DNA of 7,740 bases from Ignavibacteriales bacterium (GCA_003560935.1 PWJF01000109.1:1-7740); one strand, 5' to 3'. Numbered from the stretch's first letter, positions 1-7,500 are shown. Translations and numbers: made by a program. The notes: generated from the letters alone by a model not told the origin.

Positions 1-510
1 CTGGAGCGGACCGATCGTATCGCCCATCACTTTCATACCGAAGAAAATCAATCCTACACCGAGCAACGTTCGGGCATACAGTTTATGCTTCTTGTTCTTT
101 AGTATTATTTCAAGGAGAAAGGCTGTCCCGATCATGATAAGTGCATAATCGGTAAAATGAAACGCGATGAACTGCGCTGTAATGGTCGTACCGATACCGG
201 CACCGAGCAGAACGGCAATACTATGGGAAAGCGTCATCCAGTGCGAGGAAACAAAACTGACGATGAGCACGGTCGCGGCGCTGCTGCTCTGCACGATGCT
301 TGTGAGGAATGTGCCGAACATCACACCACGGATCGGAGATTTGGTAACGGTAAGTATAATTTTACGTATGCGTGCACCGAATGCCTTGTTCAGGGATTGC
401 GAGCTAAACTCGATGCCGAGCAGAAATATGGCAAGCCCGCCGATCAATCCGAGAACAAGAAGTACAAGCCATCCAAATGTTATAGTATCGTTGTGTGGAA
501 TTACTTCCAT
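1..510 (-). CDS. Na+/phosphate cotransporter family protein (NptA/PNaS type), N-terminal part
   Basis: The visible 170 residues are the first half of the membrane domain of a Na/Pi-cotransporter (PF02690 type), which brings inorganic phosphate across the inner membrane with Na+. Seen directly: a hydrophobic helix at about residues 12-31, the family signature Q74-S75-S76-S77-A78 followed by T80, the second conserved loop G103-A-G-I-G-T-T109 (usually GANIGTT), and a late G-L-I-F-F-G-M stretch at 153-159. The gene leaves the window at base 1, so any C-terminal PhoU-like domain cannot be judged. The start chosen is the ATG at 510, with a weak GGA seven bases upstream; an in-frame GTG at 522-520 is an alternative adding four residues. 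It begins 16 nt after the mutase stop codon, so it is probably the distal gene of the same operon. Family assignment is strong; substrate specificity is inferred. Confidence 0.88.
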   Translation of the reverse strand, partial: MEVIPHNDTITFGWLVLLVLGLIGGLAIFLLGIEFSSQSLNKAFGARIRKIILTVTKSPIRGVMFGTFLTSIVQSSSAATVLIVSFVSSHWMTLSHSIAVLLGAGIGTTITAQFIAFHFTDYALIMIGTAFLLEIILKNKKHKLYARTLLGVGLIFFGMKVMGDTIGPLQ

Positions 511-526
511 CAAATCGTCCACTGAT

Positions 527-2662
527 TTAGTCCAAGTATGCTTTAACGGTTGTGTCTTGTATCCTGATGGTTCGTTCTTTACGAAGTCCGTATAAAAGAG
601 CTTCGAAATCTACGGGGGATAACGATTTATCAGTATATTTATTAATGTAATGTTTTAATTGCTCTAGTGAAATCGAACCATCGGATACACAATCCTCGAT
701 AGCTCGGATAACCGGATAGTCGCTGTCCGTAAGGTCCCGCATCTTTCTTTTGTGTAAGTCCGAAATATGCTCCATCACATTAAGAAAAAGCGGTTGTAAT
801 TCCGGCGTGCAGCGTACGGCAACGCCGATTTTTTTCTCCGTACCTGAATTACGAACGAAAAGAGTACCGGCAGTGGAACCGGATTCATCAAGTACTGCAA
901 AATATAGCATATCGGAACAATTAGGAAATTCAAATTCACGTACCGTATATTGTTGGGGACAACCTTCAATAAGCATGGTCATTGCCTCCTTGTAATTTTC
1001 CCTCCATATCTCACTTCCCCGGTAAAATAATGACTGGTCGACGAAATATGCATATCGTATCGCCTTATACCCCGGTATAAATGGATGAATCATTTCATCT
1101 ATCGATGCGTTACACCGTTTCATCTCCGATAATGCACGCAATACACTCAGCAATCCGTCACCGGTATACACTTTGATTCGATCGCCCATCTGGTTGATCA
1201 CATTGAGCCCGAATGTTACATGGCCGGATTCTTCCGAACCGACTGCGAACGCTTTTCCTTCTCGTACGGGATACAAAAGCCATTTGTCGCCGACACATAC
1301 AGTTTCATTCAATAAACCGAGTGTTTCCGATGCATATCGACCAGCCATGATATCACTTTCAACACTTGTTATAACCATTGAATCCGGTGAAACTTCATCA
1401 AACCGTTGTAAGCTTCGAGCTATCCATACTGCAATTTCATCACCGGGCACAACGTAGATTTTCCGGTCTTCTATATTATACACGAGTAGGTATCCTCGAT
1501 CCGCATCACCGTCGTTTACGATACCAACAACCGGACGATCACTTTTATCACCCCACTCAAGCATTCGGCGGACTATAGGAAGAAATCCATCCTGCTGAGA
1601 ACTTGTTACATCGAAAAATGCCGTTCCTTCAAGCTCCGCGACCCCTCCGTTAAGGTTGATATTTTCACCGGTCGGTTCTACGTTCACCGAGTCGGCATTT
1701 ATATCAAGTTTTGAGAAAACTGCCGGGGCAGTCAGTGAACCGGCGCCGTTTGCACCGTCATACACGATATGATAACCCGACAGATCTCCTGGTTGAACGG
1801 TGGTATTGTCCAGTATAGATTTAATCAGTAGTTCTTTAGCCTGATCATGAATATCGAATTCATCTATTATTACATACTGTTCATTCCATTGGTGTGCATT
1901 TCGGAGCACTGTTGCGGTAAGTGCATATTCACCCGATATCGTTTCATCGAGTAATTTGAAGTGGTCGAATAGCAATTTTAAACCGTTCTGATTAGCGGGA
2001 TTATGCGAAGCGGTCATTACAGCATTAATACGGCTGTTAAAATGAGCGCCTGCAATGACGACACCTGGAGTCGATATCATACCGCAATTGAAAACCCTAA
2101 TATGAGCACGATTGAAACCACGAGTCAGCGCCGGCATGAAAATCCGTTTGCCGAGCTGATCGCGTCCATCTTCACCGATAACTGCGGTTTCTCCTTCTTT
2201 TATGAGTCCGTGTTTGATCAATTGAACCGCAAATGAGTATGCAGTCAACTCGATGAGCGCGGGTGATAGAATCCGGTTCATTCTGTATTCAGTAACTGCG
2301 CGTTTAACATCCCATGGTTCTCCAGATATTTTTCCACGCATCCCGTCCGTACCTTGAAGTTTAATACGGGATTGTTGTGCCTTCCTTTTTATTTCTTCTG
2401 TTTTCGTCTTATCAATCGTATTCTTAATACGTTGATTTAGCATCCGTACATCTATCGCAGCACCGTATGGAAACCATTGCGTATCGATTTTTTCGAGGCA
2501 ATGGTGATAAAAATCTTCGCCGATTCCTGTTTTTGTACAAAAATCGTGAATGTTTTGCTTTGTCGTACCGGGTATATTGGCTATTTCAAGATCCTTGCCA
2601 TCGACAAGAAAAATATTCCGGTTAAAAAGAACACTTTCACCGTCATAACTGGGTGACTTCAT
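527..2662 (-). CDS. alpha-D-phosphohexomutase (phosphomannomutase/phosphoglucomutase family) with N- and C-terminal extensions
   Basis: The enzyme interconverts hexose 1-phosphates and 6-phosphates in the cytoplasm through a phosphoserine intermediate. All four active-site loops are visible in order: G104-T-D-G-M-R109 near the domain 1 entry, the catalytic serine loop T217-A-S-H-N-P222 (S219), the Mg2+ loop D384-G-D-A-D-R389, and the sugar loop G475-S-E-E-S-G-H481. The phosphate-binding loop is R604-N-S-G-T-E-K610; the residue after E is K where most family members have P. The family is usually about 450-580 residues; this protein has 711, with roughly 100 extra residues before the GTDG motif and about 70 after domain 4. 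I recognise neither extension. The ATG start is supported by an AGGA seven bases upstream and an ATGA overlap with the preceding glycosidase gene. Whether glucose, mannose or another sugar phosphate is used cannot be told. The fold is certain, the substrate is not. Confidence 0.93.
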   Translation of the reverse strand: MKSPSYDGESVLFNRNIFLVDGKDLEIANIPGTTKQNIHDFCTKTGIGEDFYHHCLEKIDTQWFPYGAAIDVRMLNQRIKNTIDKTKTEEIKRKAQQSRIKLQGTDGMRGKISGEPWDVKRAVTEYRMNRILSPALIELTAYSFAVQLIKHGLIKEGETAVIGEDGRDQLGKRIFMPALTRGFNRAHIRVFNCGMISTPGVVIAGAHFNSRINAVMTASHNPANQNGLKLLFDHFKLLDETISGEYALTATVLRNAHQWNEQYVIIDEFDIHDQAKELLIKSILDNTTVQPGDLSGYHIVYDGANGAGSLTAPAVFSKLDINADSVNVEPTGENINLNGGVAELEGTAFFDVTSSQQDGFLPIVRRMLEWGDKSDRPVVGIVNDGDADRGYLLVYNIEDRKIYVVPGDEIAVWIARSLQRFDEVSPDSMVITSVESDIMAGRYASETLGLLNETVCVGDKWLLYPVREGKAFAVGSEESGHVTFGLNVINQMGDRIKVYTGDGLLSVLRALSEMKRCNASIDEMIHPFIPGYKAIRYAYFVDQSLFYRGSEIWRENYKEAMTMLIEGCPQQYTVREFEFPNCSDMLYFAVLDESGSTAGTLFVRNSGTEKKIGVAVRCTPELQPLFLNVMEHISDLHKRKMRDLTDSDYPVIRAIEDCVSDGSISLEQLKHYINKYTDKSLSPVDFEALLYGLRKERTIRIQDTTVKAYLD

Positions 2663-2673
2663 AACTCTATCCT
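2659..2673 (-). promoter_or_regulatory. ATGA stop-start overlap with Shine-Dalgarno for the mutase
   Basis: The glycosidase TGA (2661-2659) shares bases with the mutase ATG (2662-2660). An AGGA at 2673-2670 sits seven bases before that ATG, inside the end of the glycosidase gene. It is the clearest ribosome-binding site in the window. It fixes the mutase start and suggests translational coupling, so the two enzymes are probably made in matched amounts. Confidence 0.8.
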
Positions 2674-4881
2674 GTCCAGTTTAATAAGAAGATGATGATG
2701 AATGTTAACAATAAGGTAGGGGTTCGATCCTTTGACAATACCGAGGTCGATATCGTTCTCATAATCATACACGCTATACGAAAAATCCGGCGATAAACCG
2801 CGCAACTCGATTGTACCGGCAAATCGTTTTGTGTGCTTCTTTTCATTATATAACTTTCCTTTATCGGCTACAATACCGTCGGGCTCGCCCGGATATATAC
2901 CGTAATACATAGATGTATGTTTCCGTATCACATGTATCTCGGGTGTATCATAAATAAAATCATACAGGTTAAGGTACTCGCCGCTTGCAAGCATGTGTTC
3001 ACGGTACAAATTAATCCATTTTTTCCAGTGCCGTTTCTTTTCCTCAAATGTCATAGGTCGTTCACCTTGATTTCCCCCCTCCGTTCCATCCTGTACAATC
3101 CGTGTCTCGGGTACACCTCCTGTTCCAATCGTCGAGAAATCAGATCCCTCGTCACTGATTTCTACATGATCGAGGACGACGGCGGAGCGCGGACCGGTGA
3201 GCCCTTTTAACGATTTCACCGTTCCCCTGTTCACCCAGCTTGTCCACGGATCCATCGTAATAGGTTGATTCTGCCATTGTATCCAATCGGGAGTCATCGG
3301 GGTTCCGCACGGACAATTCATAATCACCGAATGAGGATTATGGTGCCGGGCCGTTTCATAAATTACCCGCATGATCTCCCCGTACATTTCCGACGCTTCA
3401 TCGGGTGTTCGATGATTGTGTGATTTATCGTAACATGCGGGACAGATATAGATCGCATCCTGCTTTAATCCATCGATCTTCCAGTCACGGAACATTCTGA
3501 CCGTTATATCGTGATAATGTTTTAAAACACCGGCGATGGAACCACATGAGAAATAATTCCCACGTTTTGAAAGTTCGGGGGAACCGTCCGGAGCGCGAAC
3601 GATCCAGTCTGGATGTTCGTGATAAATTCGGGACAAAGAGTGGTACGGATGTTTCTTGATTTCAATAATTGCCCGTGGATGTTTCTTTAACCATTCATCA
3701 AGATCCGGGGCGCCGTCAACTTCCGCCGGTAAAGTCCACAACTTAACCCGAATTCCCTGCCTATGACATTCTTTAATAAAATCCTTAAATTCTTCCTCGC
3801 CCCCCGGAAACGTATCCTCCCTCGGCATCCAGTCTCCAGTGTTATCGTACCACCGGTCGTCAAGCGTGATCCAGTGGATCCCCATCTCTTTCAGATGGGG
3901 GATCATCGATAATATATCTTCTTTCTTAAAATCTTCCTTGAAACCCCATGTATCCCATAAGGGCTCATAAGCATCCTTCGTCGCTTCAGGGAATATCACC
4001 CCCGATGCGGCCATCATTTCACGATATCGCTCAAGACCGTTGAAAAAATCACCATCATGAAGAGTAATGAAAGTTGTAATTGAATTAAGAGGAGTTTCGA
4101 GTGTTAATGGATCCCGGACAGGTTGATGAATTTCAATGAGAACTTCACCGTCATCCTGCACTAAAACTGGAATGCTGACCGGCTTATGTTTAGTTTCAAG
4201 ATGGCCGACGCTCACTCCGAAATTATGAGACCAAAGATCGTTCAGAGGTACTCCACCACCGAATCCAGGTTGCGTACCGAAACGGTATGCAGGATCGCTT
4301 CTTCCGCCATCATATGATTCCGGTACACCGAGATAATTCCGTTTGTAATAGCCCGGAGTGAGTTCCTGAAGACAATGTTCACGCGTCTCGCCACTACCGT
4401 TGTATACCCATATATCATATTTGGTTTTTCCGTTAAACCTCCGGGAATCGAGAAGCAGTGAGTTAAGAACAAGGTACTTGACATCGAGTCGGGCTGAATG
4501 ATCATCAAGATAGAAGCAGGATTTTACAGTAATTGTATCGGGAAATTGGTCATATACGGAAAAAAATATTTTCTGACTAACCGCGAATGATACTGATTTA
4601 GTATCGACGTATTCACAGCAAAACTGAACTCCCGGCCCGAACAACTCAACAATTTCATCCGCTGATGTATTTACCAATTTAAAATTGTCGACAACAATAT
4701 CCTCACACCGGATGGATGTAAAAGGATGAAAGGATGATCTCCTCGAATTCACTGTCGGGGAAACAAGTGAATCGTTTATCTTCCGTGAACAATCTATCGC
4801 ACCGTTCTTCCATATCTTCAACACAAGCTTTTCCATAGAGAACACCAGCACATCATCCGTTCGATCGATTGAATAATTCAT
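2659..4881 (-). CDS. GH36-like (melibiase/clan GH-D) glycoside hydrolase, alpha-galactosidase-like
   Basis: Seen in order: a beta-rich N-terminal region (about 1-290), a TIM barrel (about 300-600) and a C-terminal beta domain (about 640-740), the usual GH36 plan and length. Barrel landmarks fit GH36: W309-D-T-W312, the L-D-D-x-W strand with D341/D342/W344 followed by G-D-W351, G376-I-R-V-K-L-W382, H423-P-D-W426, and G471-L-K-Q-D475 in the place of the canonical K-W-D nucleophile strand. D544 lies 69 residues later, near the spacing I recall for the nucleophile and acid/base of a characterised GH36 enzyme (478 and 548), so D475 and D544 are the proposed pair. The expected CxxGGxR-type loop is replaced by N522-C-P-C-G526. 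There is no signal peptide, so it should act in the cytoplasm on imported oligosaccharide. The ATG at 4881 lies 6 nt after the symporter stop, with GGGA 9 nt upstream. Specificity may not be galactose. Confidence 0.82.
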   Translation of the reverse strand: MNYSIDRTDDVLVFSMEKLVLKIWKNGAIDCSRKINDSLVSPTVNSRRSSFHPFTSIRCEDIVVDNFKLVNTSADEIVELFGPGVQFCCEYVDTKSVSFAVSQKIFFSVYDQFPDTITVKSCFYLDDHSARLDVKYLVLNSLLLDSRRFNGKTKYDIWVYNGSGETREHCLQELTPGYYKRNYLGVPESYDGGRSDPAYRFGTQPGFGGGVPLNDLWSHNFGVSVGHLETKHKPVSIPVLVQDDGEVLIEIHQPVRDPLTLETPLNSITTFITLHDGDFFNGLERYREMMAASGVIFPEATKDAYEPLWDTWGFKEDFKKEDILSMIPHLKEMGIHWITLDDRWYDNTGDWMPREDTFPGGEEEFKDFIKECHRQGIRVKLWTLPAEVDGAPDLDEWLKKHPRAIIEIKKHPYHSLSRIYHEHPDWIVRAPDGSPELSKRGNYFSCGSIAGVLKHYHDITVRMFRDWKIDGLKQDAIYICPACYDKSHNHRTPDEASEMYGEIMRVIYETARHHNPHSVIMNCPCGTPMTPDWIQWQNQPITMDPWTSWVNRGTVKSLKGLTGPRSAVVLDHVEISDEGSDFSTIGTGGVPETRIVQDGTEGGNQGERPMTFEEKKRHWKKWINLYREHMLASGEYLNLYDFIYDTPEIHVIRKHTSMYYGIYPGEPDGIVADKGKLYNEKKHTKRFAGTIELRGLSPDFSYSVYDYENDIDLGIVKGSNPYLIVNIHHHLLIKLDRIEL
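3877..3904. repeat. Inverted repeat (hairpin) inside the glycosidase gene
   Basis: The arms at 3877-3887 and 3893-3904 are complementary around a 5-base loop (3888-3892): eight contiguous pairs next to the loop, then a single bulged G at 3901, then three more pairs. It encodes residues about 326-335 of the glycosidase (barrel helix, M-I-P-H-L-K-E-M-G-I). It is G/C rich with no T-tract, so it is not a standard terminator. It may be chance codon choice or an mRNA structure. Confidence 0.5.
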
Positions 4882-4887
4882 AGAACG

Positions 4888-6222
4888 CTATCCCAAATTC
4901 TCTTTCCGTTCAGATTCACGTTTTGCGACCATTCTTCCAATGACGTACAATCCCACCAGAACTGAAATCATCACAGCAACGATCGGCACAAGCGATACCT
5001 CTTCCATCAGGAATGGCAGGGTGAATGTAATAATCCCTCCTCCGATGAACGGTGCCGAAAGCGGAGCCGCAAGCGCGTACTCCGCCGCAGCCGGGGTTTC
5101 GAAATCCTTATCGACAATCCTCAACAGCATTAAACCCGTTGCTGTCGTACCGGTGGACATACCGTAATTGATCAATCCCAGTTCAAACCAGTAATCCTTC
5201 GGCAGGATACGAGGTGCAAGATACACAAGACAGAAAATCACATAAAGAAAACCAATTCCAAGTAAAACAGAAACAGGGACAATCATCTCGACTACTGTTA
5301 CAAGATTTAGTGATGCGATCGCCGATACGATCAGAAACTCCATTGCCGTTCCGGTGATCCGCCGTATTCCGCTCCCATCAATCAGGTCGCCGATCCGTAA
5401 CATCTTCATTAGTTCACGGAGAACAAATCCCGAGATCAATGTAAATATAAAAAGAGGCAAACGTTCAAGAAACGGGAACCACATGTTCAGCAGATAATAG
5501 AGTCCGACGCCTCCTGCAAACGCAACCCCGAGAATAAGGATTTGGAACGCCAGTGGATCGAGCACTTCATTACGTATCTTTCCGACCATGATCGGCTGGG
5601 GATCGTTACGGGATTCGAAACCAGTAAGTTTTGGAATCTCGATATCCTTTCCTCCTCTGTTCCAGCCTTTACGCACACCGATATTCACCAGAATGATGCC
5701 GCTGACAACACCGTAAATCAATCCCATCGTCGCAACGAAAAATGCTATATCACCGCCGCTTTCAAATCCAAGAGTGCTGTACACTTCACTAAACGCAGCA
5801 GCTGCACCATGTCCGCCGGCGAAGCCTGCTTCTACCAACTGCCCGAACGAATACGGTATATCGTAGTAGTTCTTTAGTATCAACCAGGTAACCGTAATTC
5901 CAATCGCCGATTGTCCGAACACGATCAGCCACACCATAACCCCCTGCCGTAATGCACCGCGTATGCTTTGTTTTATCGAACGACCTCCGCTGTCCAAGAA
6001 TAAGCCTGCAAAAATTAAAGCTATTAGCCATCCTGGCCAAGAATTCAATTCAGATATCACATCATCAGAAAGAATACCTATAAACGATGGTCCAGCAAGT
6101 AAGCCGATCAAGCCTCCAACAATCGACGCAGGAATATAGAGAATCTGCAACAATTTTATCCTTGCTCTCAAAAATACACCAAATAGTAATAAGAGGATTG
6201 CAACTATAAGCGCAGTCTGCAT
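4888..6222 (-). CDS. GltS-like sodium:glutamate symporter family protein (ESS family)
   Basis: An inner-membrane carrier expected to import glutamate or a related carboxylate with Na+. The protein is hydrophobic throughout, with about ten to thirteen membrane or re-entrant segments, the first at residues 3-18. The start resembles GltS proteins: a conserved I-P-A-S-I-V-G-G-L-I-G-L run at 30-41. Two glycine-rich re-entrant-loop signatures are present, one per half: G123-F-A-G-G-H-G-A-A-A-A-F134, and N342-Y-G-M-S-T-G-T-T-A-T-G353. A hydrophilic stretch at about 177-215 separates the halves. At 444 residues it is longer than E. coli GltS (about 400). The start at 6222 has AGG nine bases upstream and follows a terminator-bearing gap, so this is probably the first gene of the cassette with the glycosidase, mutase and phosphate carrier. 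Glutamate as substrate is a family default; the enzyme neighbours suggest it could carry another acid. Confidence 0.85.
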   Translation of the reverse strand: MQTALIVAILLLLFGVFLRARIKLLQILYIPASIVGGLIGLLAGPSFIGILSDDVISELNSWPGWLIALIFAGLFLDSGGRSIKQSIRGALRQGVMVWLIVFGQSAIGITVTWLILKNYYDIPYSFGQLVEAGFAGGHGAAAAFSEVYSTLGFESGGDIAFFVATMGLIYGVVSGIILVNIGVRKGWNRGGKDIEIPKLTGFESRNDPQPIMVGKIRNEVLDPLAFQILILGVAFAGGVGLYYLLNMWFPFLERLPLFIFTLISGFVLRELMKMLRIGDLIDGSGIRRITGTAMEFLIVSAIASLNLVTVVEMIVPVSVLLGIGFLYVIFCLVYLAPRILPKDYWFELGLINYGMSTGTTATGLMLLRIVDKDFETPAAAEYALAAPLSAPFIGGGIITFTLPFLMEEVSLVPIVAVMISVLVGLYVIGRMVAKRESERKENLG

Positions 6223-6342
6223 AATGAGATACCTATACTATATATTCAACTTAACCGAAAATAAAAAGAAGGCCCAAATCCACCCGCATGAAAAAACCTA
6301 GGACCGGGCCCTCGTACTTTTTACAGACAGAGTTCTTTTTAT
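6223..6342. other. Intergenic region between the amidohydrolase and symporter genes
   Basis: The only gap over 20 bases in the window. It carries a terminator-like hairpin in its middle, then, toward the symporter gene, an AT-rich stretch. In the minus direction that stretch contains a TATAGT hexamer (6242-6237), a possible -10 box. The best -35 at 17-base spacing is poor, and a start from this -10 would leave a leader of only about seven bases. I therefore see a possible but unproven promoter for the symporter operon. No tRNA, small RNA or further ORF is supported. Confidence 0.5.
6255..6310 (-). terminator. Probable rho-independent terminator after the lipoprotein amidohydrolase
   Basis: On the minus strand, arms 6310-6306 (GGCCC) and 6275-6271 (GGGCC) form five G/C pairs. 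A small internal loop is followed by three inner pairs (6303-6301 with 6281-6279), closing a loop of about 19 bases. A T-rich tract (6270-6257, TTCTTTTTATTTTC) follows directly. It lies about 30 bases past the amidohydrolase stop. The large loop and interrupted stem make it weaker than a textbook terminator, so partial read-through into the symporter gene is possible. Confidence 0.55.
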
Positions 6343-7500
6343 CTATAAGCCAGGGATTATTCTCTCGGCATTTTTATAATAAACTTTCTTCAGGACATTG
6401 TCTGGAAGATGGATACCATAAATTTTCCAGCTTCCGGTTGGCGGACGGGGCACTTTATAATAATCGAAATACTCATCCCTTGTTTCAAGAAATCTGTAAT
6501 AAATCTGGTGACGAGGTTGCTTAATGACGGTCGGACTGCGATCCGTTCCGAACAATATACGGTCCTGATATGTAATAAAAAACTCCCTCGACGTATACGG
6601 TTGTCTGCCGAGCTCGGCGACCCGCGCCGACATATCGACATAAAAATTCGGCATTTCATCGAGACGACGACCTAATGCCCGGAGATCTTCAGAATTATCT
6701 CCCATATGAGCACCGATAAATACCGTATTCTGATGTTTTCGGATCATGTTATCCCTTTGATTCAGAACCGAATCACGGTCGGGAAATTCTTCACCATAAA
6801 ACGACCAATCAGGATGGCGTTGAAGTTGTTCATATCGTTCGTTTCTATGGTCGATTAGTTCGAAAAATGCAGCCGGATCCGCAGAGTGTATTAATACAGG
6901 AATACCGAGTTCACCGCATGTTTCCCAGATAGGATCGAGTCGGTGATCGTCAATCCGGAGATGCTCACCCGATCCATCCCGTATACGCAACCCCAATGCT
7001 TTGCTGATCTTGATACCGCGTACACCTCGAGTAACCGCATCATGAAGAAATTGACGTTGGTTCTCTCCAAAATCCGGATCGTTGATACCGGAAAAATCAA
7101 TCCGTGCAAAAGTCAATATTCGATCGGAATACTCACGGTATTGTTCAAGGACTGCATCGAGTGTTTCACCGTATCCTCCATTCAGGTTTATCACCGCCCT
7201 GAGACCGTACTCATCCATCTTCGCTATCACTTTCTCCGGTGTATCATCGGCTCCAAGACGACTGTAACCGTTTGGTGTGAGATGAGTATGAATATCAATA
7301 GCGGGATATTTCGGTGTTAGAACTACATTTACCGGCACCCGAAGCATCGATACGGGGAAATACTCATCGAGATACAATGTATGTTCTTGGGGATCGAGAT
7401 CCGGCTCATGCAAATACGCCTGATCTTGATCTTTTTGCGATTCTTTAATCGAAGAACAACCAAAAAATACGGTTACGCTTAATATTATTAAAATTTTCAT
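6343..7500 (-). CDS. Lipoprotein-type amidohydrolase family 2 (PF04909-like) metal-dependent hydrolase
   Basis: A TIM-barrel amidohydrolase of the group that includes ACMSD-type decarboxylases and related hydrolases and lactonases. Metal and active-site residues can be placed: H71-T-H73 on strand 1 (after A-I-D-I), K164 in a G-I-K-I strand, H205 (V-L-I-H-S), H265 (G-A-H-M-G) and D320 (F-G-T-D-R). The order H-x-H, H, H, D matches the family. The C-terminus, L-P-D-N-V-L then Y-Y-K-N-A-E-R, is also typical. The first 15 residues are a short signal: M-K, a hydrophobic run, then F12-F-G-C15 followed by two serines, a relaxed lipobox. Export with a lipid anchor is therefore likely, with a spacer of about 45 residues before the barrel. 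The start is ATG 7500, 6 nt after the upstream paralog, with no clear Shine-Dalgarno, so it may depend on coupling. The substrate is unknown. Confidence 0.85.
   Translation of the reverse strand: MKILIILSVTVFFGCSSIKESQKDQDQAYLHEPDLDPQEHTLYLDEYFPVSMLRVPVNVVLTPKYPAIDIHTHLTPNGYSRLGADDTPEKVIAKMDEYGLRAVINLNGGYGETLDAVLEQYREYSDRILTFARIDFSGINDPDFGENQRQFLHDAVTRGVRGIKISKALGLRIRDGSGEHLRIDDHRLDPIWETCGELGIPVLIHSADPAAFFELIDHRNERYEQLQRHPDWSFYGEEFPDRDSVLNQRDNMIRKHQNTVFIGAHMGDNSEDLRALGRRLDEMPNFYVDMSARVAELGRQPYTSREFFITYQDRILFGTDRSPTVIKQPRHQIYYRFLETRDEYFDYYKVPRPPTGSWKIYGIHLPDNVLKKVYYKNAERIIPGL
6346..6438 (-). repeat. Diverged direct repeat, copy 1 (paralogous gene end)
   Basis: These 93 bases encode the last 31 residues of the lipoprotein amidohydrolase. 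They align without gaps to 7534-7626 in the upstream paralog; I count 66/93 identical bases against 25/31 identical residues. It is a product of gene duplication, not a mobile repeat. Confidence 0.7.

Noticed and set aside
157..595. Two overlapping plus-strand open frames of 122 and 142 codons near the left edge
   Set aside because: They lie mostly opposite the Na/Pi cotransporter gene, whose minus-strand translation has clear QSSSA and GAGIGTT signatures. The plus-strand translations show no recognisable domain.
4242..4508. Minus-strand open frame of 88 codons inside the glycosidase gene
   Set aside because: It is an alternative frame of the 740-residue glycosidase, which is continuous and intact through this stretch; no evidence of a frameshift or a second gene.
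2659..4881. GH31 (alpha-glucosidase) assignment for the glycosidase
   Set aside because: The L-D-D-x-W ... G-D-W strand, the H-P-D-W motif and the position of the nucleophile strand match GH36 better; the GH31 W-x-D-M-N-E signature is not present.
5542..5877. Plus-strand open frame of 111 codons inside the symporter gene
   Set aside because: It is antisense to membrane segments of the GltS-like protein; no start signal or domain supports it.
6271..6310. Riboswitch or small RNA in the 120-base intergenic region
   Set aside because: There is one simple hairpin with a T-tract and too little room for a known aptamer; terminator is the simpler reading.
6943..7320. Plus-strand open frame of 125 codons
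   Set aside because: It is antisense to the amidohydrolase, which has a full set of active-site motifs there; the plus product is composition-driven and unlike any family I know.
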